Of a stretch of 55,579 nucleotides of DNA, positions 17,009 through 27,627 are shown piece after piece. A program made the position numbers and the translations under genes. Origin of the DNA: Candidatus Binatia bacterium. GTDB taxonomy: Bacteria; Desulfobacterota; Binatia; Bin18. Where the stretch lies: NCBI GenBank assembly GCA_022826945.1, contig JAJDTY010000072.1, forward strand, positions 1-55,579, given 5' to 3'. Every line of letters starts with the position of its first letter. The stretch's first letter is position 1. Below the pieces are notes generated by a model. That model saw nothing but the letters and a program-made list of their open reading frames with translations, was not told where the DNA came from and ran no database searches.

Positions 17009-17941
17009 ATGCCACAGCCCTACGACATCATTATCATTGGCGGCGGTGCCGCCGGCTTCACGGCCGGCCTGTATGCGGCGCGTGACCGCTGTCGGGCGCT
17101 TCTGCTCGAACGTTTTTCTGCCGGCGGACAGGTGCTTAATTGTGAGCATATCGAGAACTATCCGGGATTTCCGGATGGCGTCGCCGGCTATACCCTGGGG
17201 CCGCTGCTGCAACAGCAGACCACCAGCCTCGGGCTTGAGATGCAACTGACGGAGGTCAGCGCCGTCCGGCGGGACGGCGAGGTCTTCGTGCTGCAAACGG
17301 ACAGCGGGACCTTGCACACCAAAGCGCTGATCATCGCCACCGGATCGAGTTTTTCAACGCTCGACATTCCGGGTGAAGAAGAATTTGTCGGTAAAGGCGT
17401 CTCGCACTGTGCGGCCTGTGACGGCGCATTTTTTATGGACCAGCCGGTGGCTGTGGTGGGCGGAGGTGACGCCGCGATTGATGAAGGACTCCATCTCACC
17501 CAATACGCCTCGCACGTCACGGTCATTCATCGGCGCGCTACGTTGCGCGCCTGTCAGCTTTTGCAGGAACGGGCGCAGGCAAACGACAAACTCTCCTTTT
17601 GCTGGAACAGCGTTGTGCGGGCGATCGAAGGCGACACCGGTGTCGAACGGATACAGCTTGAAGATGTCACCCAGGGGGTACCATCCACGCTGGATGTCGC
17701 TGGCGTCTTTCTTTACATTGGCCTAACGGCCAATACGCAATTTCTGGGAGACCTGGTTCCGCTCAATGCGCAGGGGCAGATTGTGACCGACCTCTGGATG
17801 CGGACGGCAACGCCCGGCGTCCTGGCTGCCGGCGATGTCCGCAGCGATTCCTCACGGCAACTCGTGTCCGCGGCCGGAGATGGCGCCACAGCCGCCCTTG
17901 CAGCAATTCGTTATGTGCGTACTAATGAGTGGGCAGGTTAA
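17009..17941 (+). CDS. thioredoxin reductase family NAD(P)/FAD-dependent oxidoreductase
   Basis: FAD-dependent disulfide reductase of 310 residues. The FAD site is '[18 protein letters not shown]', the redox-active disulfide is 'CAACDGAFF' (CxxC), the NAD(P) site is '[13 protein letters not shown]', and '[10 protein letters not shown]' is the second FAD motif. It probably reduces thioredoxin or a related protein. The ATG at 17009 is used; the longer frame adds a non-conserved 15-residue leader. ClpP follows closely. Confidence 0.9.
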   Translation: MPQPYDIIIIGGGAAGFTAGLYAARDRCRALLLERFSAGGQVLNCEHIENYPGFPDGVAGYTLGPLLQQQTTSLGLEMQLTEVSAVRRDGEVFVLQTDSGTLHTKALIIATGSSFSTLDIPGEEEFVGKGVSHCAACDGAFFMDQPVAVVGGGDAAIDEGLHLTQYASHVTVIHRRATLRACQLLQERAQANDKLSFCWNSVVRAIEGDTGVERIQLEDVTQGVPSTLDVAGVFLYIGLTANTQFLGDLVPLNAQGQIVTDLWMRTATPGVLAAGDVRSDSSRQLVSAAGDGATAALAAIRYVRTNEWAG

Positions 17942-17985
17942 ACGAACGCGCGCTGACACTAACACAAAATGAGGATGCGTCTATT

Positions 17986-18606
17986 ATGAACTATGTACCA
18001 TACGTGATCGAGCAGACCGGTCGGGGTGAACGGACCTATGATATTTATTCCCGCTTGCTGAAAGACCGGATTATTTTTCTTGGCTCCGAGGTCAACGATG
18101 CGGTGGCCGATGTGATCGCCGCCCAACTCCTTTTCCTCGAATCTGAGGACCCCGAGCAGGATATTCACCTGTATGTGAACTCGCCGGGCGGCTCGGTGAC
18201 CGCCGGGCTGGCGATCTACGACACCATGCAGTACGTCACCCCCGACGTGTCGACCATGTGTGTCGGCCAGGCGGCCAGTATGGGCGCGGTGCTTCTGACC
18301 GCCGGGGCACCGGGGAAACGGTTTGCCCTGCCGCATTCCCGGATCATGTTGCATCAACCGCTCGGCGGCGTGCAGGGTCAGGCGGCCGATATCGACATCC
18401 ACGCCAGAGAAGTGCTGCGCATACGGGAAGAGCTCAACAACATTCTGATGAAGCATACCGGTCAGACCATGAAAAAAATTGAAAAGGATACGGACCGGGA
18501 CATGTTCATGACCTCCAAGCAGGCCCTGGATTACGGCGTCATTGATGAGGTCATTTCCAGCCGCAAGAAAGACACCGACGAGGAGGGGGAGAAAAAAGGC
18601 AAGTAG
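17986..18606 (+). CDS. clpP: ATP-dependent Clp protease proteolytic subunit
   Basis: Serine peptidase subunit of 206 residues. Catalytic Ser lies in '[11 protein letters not shown]', His in '[13 protein letters not shown]', and Asp in '[10 protein letters not shown]'. The ATG at 17986 gives '[20 protein letters not shown]', the normal family start. The tail is rich in Lys and Glu. No clpX gene follows; the next genes are on the other strand. Confidence 0.97.
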   Translation: MNYVPYVIEQTGRGERTYDIYSRLLKDRIIFLGSEVNDAVADVIAAQLLFLESEDPEQDIHLYVNSPGGSVTAGLAIYDTMQYVTPDVSTMCVGQAASMGAVLLTAGAPGKRFALPHSRIMLHQPLGGVQGQAADIDIHAREVLRIREELNNILMKHTGQTMKKIEKDTDRDMFMTSKQALDYGVIDEVISSRKKDTDEEGEKKGK

Positions 18607-18651
18607 CCGCTCCAACCCACTCCGACCCAGAAGGAACCGCCGAAAGCGACT

Positions 18652-19683
18652 CTACTCGGCCGCTCCCTCCCCGTATAAATGGCACCAGACGCTATGCTCA
18701 GCCGTTCCCTGCCCGCTACGGACGAGTGGCGGTGGGGTGGTCTTGCAGCGCTCCATGGCCTGAGGACAGCGGGTATGAAACGCGCAGCCTGACGGGGGAT
18801 TCAGGGGAGAAGGCACATCGCCTGTCAGGACGGTCCGCTGGGTCTGGACCGTCGGGTCGGGGACGGGATTGGCCGACATGAGCGCCAGAGTGTACGGGTG
18901 CCGGGGGTTGCGAAAGAGTTCGTCGACCGGAGCGACCTCAACCAGCTTGCCGAGGTACATCACGGCCACCCGGTCGGCGATATATTCGACCACATTCAGG
19001 TCGTGCGAGATAAATAAATACGAGAGTCCCAGATCGTTTTGCAGGTCCTGGAGCAGGTTCAGAATCTGGGCCTGAATGGAAACGTCCAGCGCCGAGACCG
19101 GCTCGTCACACACGATAAACTGCGGCTCCAGGGCCAACGCGCGTGCAATGCCGATGCGCTGCCGCTGTCCGCCCGAAAATTCGTGCGGATAACGAGACCG
19201 ATACGTTGCTGCCAGGCCGACCCGCTCCAACAGCGCGCCGACTTGGCGGTCCAACGCCTCGCCCCGCGCCAGACCGTGCACCTTGAGCGCCTCGCCGACA
19301 ATCGCCCCAATCGTCATACGTGGATTCAGCGAGCTATATGGATCCTGGAAGATCATCTGCATCTGCTGCCGGGCCTGACGCACCTGCGCAGCAGAAAACT
19401 GGCAGAAGTCCTGGCCCTGGAAAAACACCTCGCCACCGGTGGGTTCGATAAGCCGCAGAAGCGTCCGGCCGACTGTCGTTTTGCCACAGCCCGACTCGCC
19501 GACCAGGCCGAACGTCTCTCGGGGATGAATAGTAAACGATACCTCATCCACCGCCTTGACCCAGGCCGAGACGCGCGAGAAGACTCCACTGCGGACCGGA
19601 AAGTATTTCTTGAGATGACGGAGTTCCACGAGGGGAAGTTGGGTCTGAATAGGTGGCGCGTGAGTAGCGCGATCAGTTTCCAT
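18652..19683 (-). CDS. oligopeptide/dipeptide ABC transporter ATP-binding protein (OppF/DppF type)
   Basis: Second ATPase of the peptide importer, 343 residues. Walker A '[17 protein letters not shown]', signature '[16 protein letters not shown]', Walker B '[14 protein letters not shown]', and the C-terminal oligo_HPY segment with the cysteines of '[15 protein letters not shown]' that often bind an iron-sulfur cluster. It is the last gene of the five-gene operon; its leader is the C/G-run tract at 19699-19758. Confidence 0.95.
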   Translation of the reverse strand: METDRATHAPPIQTQLPLVELRHLKKYFPVRSGVFSRVSAWVKAVDEVSFTIHPRETFGLVGESGCGKTTVGRTLLRLIEPTGGEVFFQGQDFCQFSAAQVRQARQQMQMIFQDPYSSLNPRMTIGAIVGEALKVHGLARGEALDRQVGALLERVGLAATYRSRYPHEFSGGQRQRIGIARALALEPQFIVCDEPVSALDVSIQAQILNLLQDLQNDLGLSYLFISHDLNVVEYIADRVAVMYLGKLVEVAPVDELFRNPRHPYTLALMSANPVPDPTVQTQRTVLTGDVPSPLNPPSGCAFHTRCPQAMERCKTTPPPLVRSGQGTAEHSVWCHLYGEGAAE

Positions 19684-19698
19684 AAATCTCTTTCCGTT

Positions 19699-19758
19699 CC
19701 CCTAATCCCTAGCCCCTAACTCCGGCTCCCCAACCCCTAGTCCCTACCCTCTACTCCC
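19699..19758 (-). repeat. G-run tract between the two peptide-ABC ATPase genes
   Basis: On the minus (coding) strand this 60-base stretch has eight runs of three or four G separated by short spacers with a recurring TAGGG theme, and it spans the stop of the upstream ATPase gene and most of the leader of the next. Such a tract can form a G-quadruplex in the mRNA. It looks like a degenerate short tandem repeat of 7-8 bases. Confidence 0.7.
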
Positions 19759-20720
19759 TCATGCAGCCAGCACGACGCTTCATGACTAGGCTCAACTGTC
19801 ATCAGCGTCGGTTGTCTGGTCGGACAGTCATCGAGCCTTGCCGGACAACGGGCGGCAAAGGCACAGCCCGGCGGATACTGTAACGGCGACGGCACACTCC
19901 CTGTGATCGCGGCCAGACGTTCGGAGCGGTGCCCCCGGCGCGGCACGGCGTGCAGCAACGCCTGAGTGTAGGGGTGCAGCGGGTTGTGAAACAGCGGACG
20001 AACCTGGGCACGTTCGATAATTTTTCCCGCGTACATGACCGCCACATCCTGGGCGAACTGCGCCACCACCCCGAGGTTGTGCGTAATCAGCAGAATCGCC
20101 ATGCCCATCTCGTCCTGAAGCCGGGTGAGCAAATCGAGAATCTGCGCCTGAACCGTGACATCCAGGGCGGTGGTCGGTTCGTCGGCAATGAGCAGGTCCG
20201 GACGACAGGCCAGCGCCATGGCGATCATCACCCGCTGTTTCATTCCGCCGGACAGCTCGTGCGGATAGTGTTCGAGCCGTTGCCGCGGAGAGGGAATCCC
20301 GACGGTTTCCAGTAAGCGTCCGGCCTCCTGGTTGGCCTCGCGCACTGACAGCCCCTGATGGAGTCGAAACACTTCGCCGATCTGATGACCAATGGTGAAA
20401 ACCGGATTCAGCGAAGTCATCGGCTCCTGGAAGATCATACCGATGGACTTTCCCCGAATGGAGCGCAGTTCCACCTCGGATAGCTGCACCAGATCGCGGC
20501 CATTGTATACCAGGGAGCCGCTGACGATACGCCCCGGAGATTCGATCAGGCGCATAATCGACAGGGCCGTAGCCGATTTGCCACAGCCCGACTCACCGAC
20601 GAGCGCCAGAGTCTGGCCCGGCTGGATCTCAAGATCGATGCCCCGGACCGCTTTGACTTCGCCTTGCTCGGTGAAGAAGGAGACGTGCAGATCGGAAATA
20701 GTGAGAAGTGGCTGGGCCAT
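19737..20720 (-). CDS. oligopeptide/dipeptide ABC transporter ATP-binding protein (OppD/DppD type)
   Basis: First ATPase of the peptide importer, 327 residues. Walker A '[15 protein letters not shown]', signature '[16 protein letters not shown]', Walker B '[14 protein letters not shown]', and the Cys-containing C-terminal '[15 protein letters not shown]'. It follows the permease gene by five bases. Its last codons lie within the G-run tract. Confidence 0.95.
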   Translation of the reverse strand: MAQPLLTISDLHVSFFTEQGEVKAVRGIDLEIQPGQTLALVGESGCGKSATALSIMRLIESPGRIVSGSLVYNGRDLVQLSEVELRSIRGKSIGMIFQEPMTSLNPVFTIGHQIGEVFRLHQGLSVREANQEAGRLLETVGIPSPRQRLEHYPHELSGGMKQRVMIAMALACRPDLLIADEPTTALDVTVQAQILDLLTRLQDEMGMAILLITHNLGVVAQFAQDVAVMYAGKIIERAQVRPLFHNPLHPYTQALLHAVPRRGHRSERLAAITGSVPSPLQYPPGCAFAARCPARLDDCPTRQPTLMTVEPSHEASCWLHEGVEGRD

Positions 20721-20725
20721 ACCGT

Positions 20726-21703
20726 TCAGCGGTTCCGCAGGCGCGGGTTGAGGGCCTCGCGCAGTCCTTCGCCGACCAGATTAAACGCCAGGACCACGAC
20801 AAAAATGGCGAGACCGGGAATAAAGAACAACCACGGCGCATCAAAAATAAACCCTCGGCCGCTGGCCAGGATATTGCCCCAGGTCGCATACGGCGGCTGC
20901 ACCCCAAACCCGAGAAAGCTGAGACCCGACTCGGTCAGAATAGCGCCGGCCACCCCGATGGTGGCCGAGACCAGGACCGGGGCGATAGCGTTCGGGACCA
21001 TATGCCGAAAGATGATCCGACCCTCGGGTAAGCCCAGCGCCTGGGCGGCCACCACAAAGTCTTGTTCCCGCAGAGCCAAAAACTCGGCCCGCACAAAACG
21101 CGCCGTCGCCATCCAACTGGTCAGACCAATCACAATCATGATGTTGTAAATGCTCGGTGGAAGGAGGGCGACAACGGTCAGAATCAGAAAAAATGTCGGA
21201 AAGCACAGCATGATGTCGGTGAAGCGCATGATGAGCGTATCGACCGAGATCAGGCCGAGCTTGACGTTCCCGTAGAAGCCGGACAGGCCGCCGAGAATAA
21301 TGCCGATCGTGACCGAGATGCCGACCGCAATAAAGCCGATCGATAGGGACACAAACGAACCCTGCAACATGCGCGCAAACACGTCCCTGCCCAGTTCATC
21401 CGTCCCGAGCAGATAGACCCCTCCGAGCGGGTGGTGGGCGGCCGGGATGAGTGCCTGGGAGACCGCAGAAAAGGGCGGCAGGAATTTGTCCGGCAGGCGA
21501 ACGGTGGCCGGGTCGAAAACAACCACCCACTCGGTCAACACTTTCCCGGCAGCGGCCATCGCGACCAGCAGGACAAGCACGATCAAGCCGCTGAGGGCGA
21601 GCCGATCTTTCTGGAAGATGCGCCAGGCTTCCTGTAGCGGAGTTTCGGGCGTCGGCAGCTCCGCCTCCCCTTCAAGCGCAACGTGATGAGTCAGTTCAGC
21701 CAT
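20726..21703 (-). CDS. peptide ABC transporter permease (OppC/DppC type)
   Basis: Inner-membrane permease of 325 residues with an N-terminal membrane helix, the OppC leader '[18 protein letters not shown]', and the EAA loop '[20 protein letters not shown]' that docks on the ATPases. It starts two bases after the OppB-type gene stop. Confidence 0.95.
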   Translation of the reverse strand: MAELTHHVALEGEAELPTPETPLQEAWRIFQKDRLALSGLIVLVLLVAMAAAGKVLTEWVVVFDPATVRLPDKFLPPFSAVSQALIPAAHHPLGGVYLLGTDELGRDVFARMLQGSFVSLSIGFIAVGISVTIGIILGGLSGFYGNVKLGLISVDTLIMRFTDIMLCFPTFFLILTVVALLPPSIYNIMIVIGLTSWMATARFVRAEFLALREQDFVVAAQALGLPEGRIIFRHMVPNAIAPVLVSATIGVAGAILTESGLSFLGFGVQPPYATWGNILASGRGFIFDAPWLFFIPGLAIFVVVLAFNLVGEGLREALNPRLRNR

Positions 21704-21705
21704 GG

Positions 21706-22668
21706 CTATTGCAACCGAATACGGGGATCAACAACAGCGTAGAGGATGTCCGAGACGAGGGTGCCGGCCAGCGTCAGCGTGGCGGCAATAAAGTTAATCG
21801 TCAGGATAACGGGAAAATCCCGGGCGAGAATCGCCTCATAGCCCAGCCGCCCGAGGCCCGGCCAGGCAAAGATCTGCTCAAAGATCACCGAGCCGCCGAT
21901 CAGGCCCGGCAACAAAAAGCCGAACATCGTCACAAACGGCAGTAAGGCGTTGCGTAAGGCGTGGCGGTAGATCACGCTCTCTTCGGGTAACCCTTTGGCC
22001 CGCGCGGTGCGGACATAGTCCTGGCGCACCACTTCGAGCATCTGAGAGCGGACGTAACGGGACAGAATGGCGATGCCGGCAATCGCCGACATCACGGATG
22101 GCACGACCAGATGCCACAGCCGGTCCATCCAGCGAAAGGCCGGCTGCGCGTTTTCCATACCAAAGGTGCGCATGCCGATGATGGGGACGTTGAAGAGGTC
22201 TACGACCCATTGAATGGCCAAGTAGGACAGAAAGAAGCCGGGGATGGATATGAAGGCGTAGGCCACAAAGGTCGTGGTGCGATCAAATGGAGAGCCGCGC
22301 TGGATGGCGGCCTGAATGCCGGTTGGAAAGGACAGGCTCCACACAATCAGCGTGGCGCAGATGAAGAGCGGCAGAGAGTTGAGAAACCGGCGCCAGATTT
22401 TTGGCAGCACCGGCTGGCTGTCCTTAAACGATTTCAGCTCGCCGGTCGCCAGGTCGCGCAGCCAGTAGACGTACTGCACGGACAGGGGTTCATCCAGATG
22501 AAAGGCGGCGCGAATACGCGCAATGTCCTCGGGCTTCATACGCGGGTTGGCGGGGTCGACCTCGCTGGGTTCACCGGGGGCGAGATGGACAATCGAGAAG
22601 GCGATCATCGAAATCACGACTAAGAGAACCAGCCGCTGGAGAATGGCACGAAGGAGAAAAACCCACAT
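21706..22668 (-). CDS. peptide ABC transporter permease (OppB/DppB type)
   Basis: Inner-membrane permease of 320 residues. The N-terminal 'LVLLVVISMIAFSIVHLAPG', the EAA loop 'ARAKGLPEESVIYRHALRNA', and the C-terminal 'GLGRLGYEAILARDFPVI' are typical of OppB/DppB. It follows the binding-protein gene by 12 bases. Confidence 0.95.
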   Translation of the reverse strand: MWVFLLRAILQRLVLLVVISMIAFSIVHLAPGEPSEVDPANPRMKPEDIARIRAAFHLDEPLSVQYVYWLRDLATGELKSFKDSQPVLPKIWRRFLNSLPLFICATLIVWSLSFPTGIQAAIQRGSPFDRTTTFVAYAFISIPGFFLSYLAIQWVVDLFNVPIIGMRTFGMENAQPAFRWMDRLWHLVVPSVMSAIAGIAILSRYVRSQMLEVVRQDYVRTARAKGLPEESVIYRHALRNALLPFVTMFGFLLPGLIGGSVIFEQIFAWPGLGRLGYEAILARDFPVILTINFIAATLTLAGTLVSDILYAVVDPRIRLQ

Positions 22669-22680
22669 GAGCTGCCTATC

Positions 22681-24804
22681 CTAAAAGTCGGGCGTGAATT
22701 CGAGCTTGCGCCACTTGTTGAAATAAAAGGCAATGCTGCCGCTCTTGGTGGGGTAGATTTTTTCATAGCGTTCGCGGCCGCTGGCCTCTCTTTCGACCAG
22801 GACAATTTTTTTGTCCAGGACGCGAGTTGCCAGCCCGACGTACAGAAAGGTGTAGGGTTGGTCGTCGGCAATCACCTGGTGCAGGCGATGGGCCAGGGCA
22901 CGCTGTTGGTCAAGGTCATACTCCTGGCGGATACGGACGATCAGCGCGTCGGCCTCCGGGCTGGTATAGCCGACAAAATTCAACTGCTGGGGTCCGGCCT
23001 GACTGGAGTGAAAAATTTGATACAGGTCGGGATCGATGCCCATGCTCCAGCCCAGGACCACCGCGTCAAACGAGCCGGTATTGACGAAGTCCTTGAGGAA
23101 AACCGCCCACTCAAAGACCTGGGTATTGCATTTGACCCCGATATTTTTCCAGGCGTCCTGAGCGATGGTCATGATATTGGCCCGGATCAGGTTGCCGTTA
23201 TTGGTGATGAGATTGAATTCAAATACCTGCCCGTCTTTCTCCAGCCAGCCCTCGCTATTGCGCTGCCAGCCCACTTCTTCAAGCAGGCGTTGTGCGCCCT
23301 CCGGGTCATACGGGATGGGAGGAATCGTCGGGTTATACCACTCGGTCTGACGCGGGTAGGGCCCGGTGATCTGCTCACCTTCCCCGTACAGCAGATAGGT
23401 AATGATCTCATCGACGTTGAGGGCCATGCCCAGGGCGCGCCGCACCCGCTTATCGGCAAATAAGGGATTGCGATGATTATAGCCGATATAGGAATAGCCA
23501 AAGCCCAGGCTGGAAAACGACTGATACGCCTCCTCCTGTTTGTATCGAGCCACCTGGTGCGGCTGCACGCCGTAGGCGTCGATGGCACCACTCTTGAATT
23601 CAACCTCTTGGGTCAGCAACTCAGGGATGACGCGGAAATAATAGCGTTCATACTCGGGGGCACGCTCCCAGTACTCTTCGTTACGAACGAGATGGATAAA
23701 CTCATCCCCCTGCCACTCGACAAACCGGAATGGACCGGTCCCGAGCGGCTGACGGTTAAACTGGCTGTCGCGCATCCCAAAGCTGGCCCGCGCCGCGTCC
23801 GACAGCCCGCGCTCGGCCATTTCTTTTTCCATTGCCGCCTCATTCAGCAGATGCTCGGGCAGAATCCCCATCATCCAGGCGTTAATGGCCGGCGAATACA
23901 GCCGCTTATAGGTGACTTGGACCGTATGCGGATCGAGAATATCAATCCGTTTAATCGGCTCATAGTCCGAGGTCCGGGGCGAGATATTGCGCGGGTTCAT
24001 GATGGCTTCATACGTGAATTTGACATCGCCGGCGTCGAACGGATGGCCATCATGAAAGCGGGCATCCTGTCGCAAATGAAACAGGATAATCGGGTTATGC
24101 TCTGCCACGGATAATAATGCCGGAAACTGCGGCTGCACTTTCTCGCGGAGGGCTGCATCGGCAATCGTGATGTAGTCGGCGTAGGGGAAATCCTGAAAAT
24201 AGGCTGCACCCAGGAGCGGAGTCAGGCGCGTAAAGAAATCCTGGTCCACCCTGCTGAGGGTGAACTCGATCCGCTGCGGAGTCCGAATCGTCACCTCAAC
24301 CGGGGTTGGAGACGGATTGCCCTGCTCGTCGGGTTCCACGATCGTGAGCATCTCGTTTTTTTCCTCGGCAGGCAGGAGCTGGAGAGAGAGGAGTATGTCG
24401 TCCAGTTCGGACAGGCTGCCGTTCGCCCGCGCCCGGGAGAGGACCTCGACCAGCCGCTCCCCAGTCGCAGGACCCCCGTCCGGCAGGGTCATCTCGGGCC
24501 GGGCAAGCAGGTAGGCTTTTTCGGTGATCGACCAGTCCGTTGCCAGCCGACCGCGCAGGTTCAGGTTTTCATCCATATCGAGCAGACCGTCGAAGATGAA
24601 ACCCGTAATGCGGCTGCTCGCCCCATCCGCGTTCAGAATGGGATTCAGAATTTTGGCGTCGGCGATAGACCCCTCGATATACGTGCGCAGCCGGGCGGGA
24701 TTACCCACGGACTGTTTTTCATAGCTCGGTACCCAGAAGTACGACTGCAACAGGAGCGCAATCAGTATCAGGGGCGTCAGAATCAAGGCGCGTTTGACGT
24801 TCAT
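22681..24804 (-). CDS. peptide ABC transporter substrate-binding protein (SBP family 5)
   Basis: First gene of the importer operon, 707 residues, longer than the usual 520-600. The N-terminus is a membrane anchor or uncleaved signal without a lipobox ('ALILTPLILIALLLQSYF'). Family marks include 'RFHDGHPFDAGDVKFTYEAI', 'GTGPFRFVEW' and 'FADKRVRRALGMALNVDEII'. An insertion at about residues 115-185 ('LVEVLSRARANGSLSELDDI' and on) separates the first lobe and accounts for the extra length. Peptides are the likely ligand; nickel or other ligands cannot be excluded. Confidence 0.92.
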   Translation of the reverse strand: MNVKRALILTPLILIALLLQSYFWVPSYEKQSVGNPARLRTYIEGSIADAKILNPILNADGASSRITGFIFDGLLDMDENLNLRGRLATDWSITEKAYLLARPEMTLPDGGPATGERLVEVLSRARANGSLSELDDILLSLQLLPAEEKNEMLTIVEPDEQGNPSPTPVEVTIRTPQRIEFTLSRVDQDFFTRLTPLLGAAYFQDFPYADYITIADAALREKVQPQFPALLSVAEHNPIILFHLRQDARFHDGHPFDAGDVKFTYEAIMNPRNISPRTSDYEPIKRIDILDPHTVQVTYKRLYSPAINAWMMGILPEHLLNEAAMEKEMAERGLSDAARASFGMRDSQFNRQPLGTGPFRFVEWQGDEFIHLVRNEEYWERAPEYERYYFRVIPELLTQEVEFKSGAIDAYGVQPHQVARYKQEEAYQSFSSLGFGYSYIGYNHRNPLFADKRVRRALGMALNVDEIITYLLYGEGEQITGPYPRQTEWYNPTIPPIPYDPEGAQRLLEEVGWQRNSEGWLEKDGQVFEFNLITNNGNLIRANIMTIAQDAWKNIGVKCNTQVFEWAVFLKDFVNTGSFDAVVLGWSMGIDPDLYQIFHSSQAGPQQLNFVGYTSPEADALIVRIRQEYDLDQQRALAHRLHQVIADDQPYTFLYVGLATRVLDKKIVLVEREASGRERYEKIYPTKSGSIAFYFNKWRKLEFTPDF

Positions 24805-24836
24805 AACCGGGGCCGGAGCTATTCTTTTCCCTGAAC

Positions 24837-24883
24837 GAGTGAACGTGTCAACAACTGGTATCTATCGGGGGACACGTCTACTC
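24837..24883. repeat. dispersed palindrome, copy 4
   Basis: Arms 24837-24849 and 24871-24883 match in 11 of 13 positions around a 21-base loop. The right arm provides the TAG stop of the minus-strand VOC gene, and the element sits just upstream of the binding-protein gene of the peptide importer. Confidence 0.75.
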
Positions 24884-25327
24884 TTTTTCCCAATACGGCT
24901 CGGTATCGAGCGGTGGCTTGGTGTCGCTGAGCTGAAACAGCACGCCGCATGCGCTTTTCGGCGAGATAAAGGCGTCACGAAAATCCGACTCGTCCAGATG
25001 CTTATCAACTACGCGCACCCCCTTGCCTTCCAGAAACGAGACTTTTTCTTTGAGGTCCGGGGTCTGGAGCGTGATATGATGCACGCCCTCGCCCCGCTTT
25101 TCGATGAATTTGGCAAGAAAGCCGTCCGGATCGATCGGCTCCAAGAGTTCGATCGTGAAGCCCTGAAGATCAAAAACCATAAAGCGAAAGGTGCCGCTGC
25201 GCTCAACGCGTTCAAACACGAACTTGGCCCCGAGTATCCCCTCAAAAAACGTCCGGGCCTGTTCGATGCTGCGCACCGCAATGCCGACGTGATCCAGCCG
25301 GCCAAGTGGTGGGCTGTCCTCTGCCAT
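24878..25327 (-). CDS. VOC-family protein (methylmalonyl-CoA epimerase-like)
   Basis: A 149-residue two-module vicinal-oxygen-chelate protein. Candidate metal ligands are the His in 'RLDHVGIAVRS', the Glu in 'FTIELLEP', the His pair in 'GVHHITLQT' and a late acidic site. The layout matches methylmalonyl-CoA epimerase, but glyoxalase or dioxygenase-like roles are possible. The stop lies within palindrome copy 4. Confidence 0.85.
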   Translation of the reverse strand: MAEDSPPLGRLDHVGIAVRSIEQARTFFEGILGAKFVFERVERSGTFRFMVFDLQGFTIELLEPIDPDGFLAKFIEKRGEGVHHITLQTPDLKEKVSFLEGKGVRVVDKHLDESDFRDAFISPKSACGVLFQLSDTKPPLDTEPYWEKE

Positions 25328-25472
25328 GGAGCCTCCTTACGCCTGCCGCGCTCGCAGAGGGTGTAGCGTGTTTGGCCCGTTGAAGGCAAGAGAGGCCACG
25401 CCCGCGCCGCGTTTTTCCCCTTTACTGTTTCCCTGCGGCTGGTCCATAATGCGGACGAAAGGAGACCGACCT

Positions 25473-26387
25473 ATGGAGCACGCCCTGCCGAGCGGTCCGG
25501 CCCCCAGCCGCATCAAAGTCTGGATTGAGGCCTGTCGTCCCTTTTCGTTCACCGCTTCCGTGACGCCCGTGGTGATCGGGTCGGTCTTGGGTGCCCTGGA
25601 CGGCCCCTTTTTCTGGGGACGCTTTTTTATAGCGCTGGGTGGCGCGCTCTGCATTCATATCGGGACCAATATGGTCAACGACTATTACGACCATCAAAGC
25701 GGCGTGGATACGCTGGCCTCCCAGAGCGGGAGCCAGGTTCTGCCGCGCCAATTGCTCTCGCCCACTGAAATGTATTGGGGCGGGATTATTGCCTTTGTCA
25801 TTGGCAGTGTCTTTGGTCTGGTGCTGGTCGGGCTGTGTGGCTGGCCCATTCTCGCCCTGGGCGTGGCCAGCGTGCTGGCCGGGTATTTTTATACGGCCAG
25901 GCCGCTGTCACTCGCCTATATTGCGCTGGGGGAGGCAACCGTTTTTGTCTTCATGGGAACGGTGATTATTATCGGGGCCTATTACGTCCAGCGTGAAATG
26001 TTTGCCCTGGCTCCGGTGCTGATCTCGCTGCCGGTCGGCTGTCTGGTTGCCGCTATCTTGCAGGCCAATAATATCCGAGACATTGAGGCCGACACCTCCC
26101 ACGGCAAAAATACGCTGGCGACGCTGGTGGGGCGTCGAGCGGCCAACTGGGAACTCGCGGCTCTGATCTATGGCGCGTTCATCCTGACCGGGCTCCTCAT
26201 CCTTTCCGGCTATGCCCCGTGGTCGATTGTGCTGACGTTTCTGTCCATTCGGCTGGCGATTCCTGCGGTGCGGCGCGTGTTTCAAGAAGACGAACTGCTC
26301 GGCATTGACGAGCAGACGGCAAAGCTGCACCTCGAATACGGCGCCCTGCTGATGGTCGGCCTCCTGCTCAGCCGTTTCGTCGGTTAG
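25473..26387 (+). CDS. menA: UbiA-family prenyltransferase (1,4-dihydroxy-2-naphthoate polyprenyltransferase type)
   Basis: Integral membrane prenyltransferase, 304 residues with about eight to nine helices. The two Asp-rich motifs are 'NDYYDHQSGVD' and 'DIEADTSHGKNT', as in MenA, which attaches the polyprenyl tail in menaquinone synthesis. The ATG at 25473 has GGAG upstream ('AAAGGAGACCGACCT'); the longer frame is not used. No other men genes are in the window, so the exact acceptor is an inference. Confidence 0.85.
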   Translation: MEHALPSGPAPSRIKVWIEACRPFSFTASVTPVVIGSVLGALDGPFFWGRFFIALGGALCIHIGTNMVNDYYDHQSGVDTLASQSGSQVLPRQLLSPTEMYWGGIIAFVIGSVFGLVLVGLCGWPILALGVASVLAGYFYTARPLSLAYIALGEATVFVFMGTVIIIGAYYVQREMFALAPVLISLPVGCLVAAILQANNIRDIEADTSHGKNTLATLVGRRAANWELAALIYGAFILTGLLILSGYAPWSIVLTFLSIRLAIPAVRRVFQEDELLGIDEQTAKLHLEYGALLMVGLLLSRFVG

Positions 26388-26480
26388 CAGGGGCGTGGAA
26401 TTGACATCACCCCCGGGCAGACTTAGCGTATACTTATGCGCTCACCTCGACTGGCGTTGAGCGCGGAGGAGGTGACCACC

Positions 26481-27332
26481 ATGCTACGCACCACGCTTTT
26501 ACTCGGGGCCCTGACCGGCCTGATCATGCTGATCGGGCAGTATTTCGGCGGTGCTCAGGGACTGACCATTGCCTTTGTCTTTGCCGTCATCATGAACTTT
26601 GGCAGCTATTGGTTTTCGGACAAGATCGTCCTCAAAATGTACGGCGCTCATCAGGTCTCGGAAGCCGACGCTCCACAGCTCTACCGCATTGTTCACGCCC
26701 TGACCGTTCGGGCCGGGCTACCCATGCCCAAGCTGTATATTATCCCCTCCGAGGGGGCGAATGCCTTTGCCACGGGCCGAAATCCCGAAAACGCGGCCGT
26801 GGCAGTCACCCAGGGCATTCTGCGTTTAATGAACGAGCGTGAGTTGACCGGCGTCCTGGCGCATGAACTCGCCCATGTGAAGAACCGCGACATTCTCATC
26901 AGTTCCATTGCCGCGACCCTGGCCGGGGTTATCATGATGATTGCCAATATGGCCCAGTGGGCCGCCATTTTTGGCGGGTTCAGCCGCAGCGATGACGACG
27001 AAGGCGGCGGCGGGATGCTGGGTCTCATTCTGATGGCCATCCTGGCGCCGCTGGCGGCTACGATTATCCAGATGGCGATCTCTCGCACGCGCGAATACGC
27101 CGCGGACCGGAGCGGCGCCCAGATGAGCGGCGACCCCGAGGGCCTGGCTTCGGCTCTGGAAAAGCTCGGCTTCGCGTCCGAGCGCATGCCCATGGAGGCC
27201 TCGCCTCAGACGGCCCACTTCTTTATCGTCAACCCGCTGTCCGGGCGGTCCATGGCAGGGCTGTTTACCACCCATCCCCCGTTGGAAGATCGCATCGCGC
27301 GGCTGCGGGCGATGTCTGGGCGCATGGCGTAA
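26481..27332 (+). CDS. htpX: membrane zinc metalloprotease HtpX
   Basis: M48B stress protease, 283 residues, acting on misfolded membrane proteins. Zinc motif HExxH in '[12 protein letters not shown]', the third ligand Glu in '[13 protein letters not shown]', and four hydrophobic segments. The ATG at 26481 follows GGAGGAGGTG. The last codons ('[18 protein letters not shown]') are partly duplicated 620 bases downstream. Confidence 0.96.
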   Translation: MLRTTLLLGALTGLIMLIGQYFGGAQGLTIAFVFAVIMNFGSYWFSDKIVLKMYGAHQVSEADAPQLYRIVHALTVRAGLPMPKLYIIPSEGANAFATGRNPENAAVAVTQGILRLMNERELTGVLAHELAHVKNRDILISSIAATLAGVIMMIANMAQWAAIFGGFSRSDDDEGGGGMLGLILMAILAPLAATIIQMAISRTREYAADRSGAQMSGDPEGLASALEKLGFASERMPMEASPQTAHFFIVNPLSGRSMAGLFTTHPPLEDRIARLRAMSGRMA

Positions 27333-27358
27333 CGGACTCGATCTTCACGATCATGTGT

Positions 27359-27386
27359 AGGGGCAGCCCTTGTGGCTGCCCTTTTT
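27359..27386 (+). terminator. rho-independent terminator after htpX
   Basis: Stem GGGGCAGCC / GGCTGCCC with a five-base loop followed by five T residues, 27 bases after the htpX stop. Confidence 0.85.
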
Positions 27387-27444
27387 GATTGGGGGACGCT
27401 CAGGGTTCAGAAGGAGAAATGGAGAGATACTGACTTCACACCTT

Positions 27445-27627
27445 CTAGGCCGTCGGCCGACTGCCAGCGATGGCTTCGCGCAGGCCCTCTAACAGGCCCT
27501 CCAAGTGCGCCATCCGCTCTCGCAGTGCCACCAATTCGGTGCGGGTTGCTCGTTGACCGGTCAAAACCAAGCCATCCAAGGACACCCCTACGGCCACGAT
27601 AGCGACAATAATCCGCGTCTCTTCCAT
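27445..27627 (-). CDS. small membrane protein with coiled-coil tail (60 aa)
   Basis: The ATG at 27627 gives 60 residues: 'MEETRIIVAIVAVGVSLDGL' forms one membrane helix, followed by a charged coiled coil ending 'RERMAHLEGLLEGLREAI'. I have seen this tail style in many short uncharacterised proteins in uncultured bacteria. The frame continues upstream without real coding character. Function unknown. Confidence 0.6.
   Translation of the reverse strand: MEETRIIVAIVAVGVSLDGLVLTGQRATRTELVALRERMAHLEGLLEGLREAIAGSRPTA

Noticed and set aside
22111..22623. Plus-strand frame opposite the OppB-type permease
   Set aside because: Mirror of a membrane-protein gene with no motif of its own.
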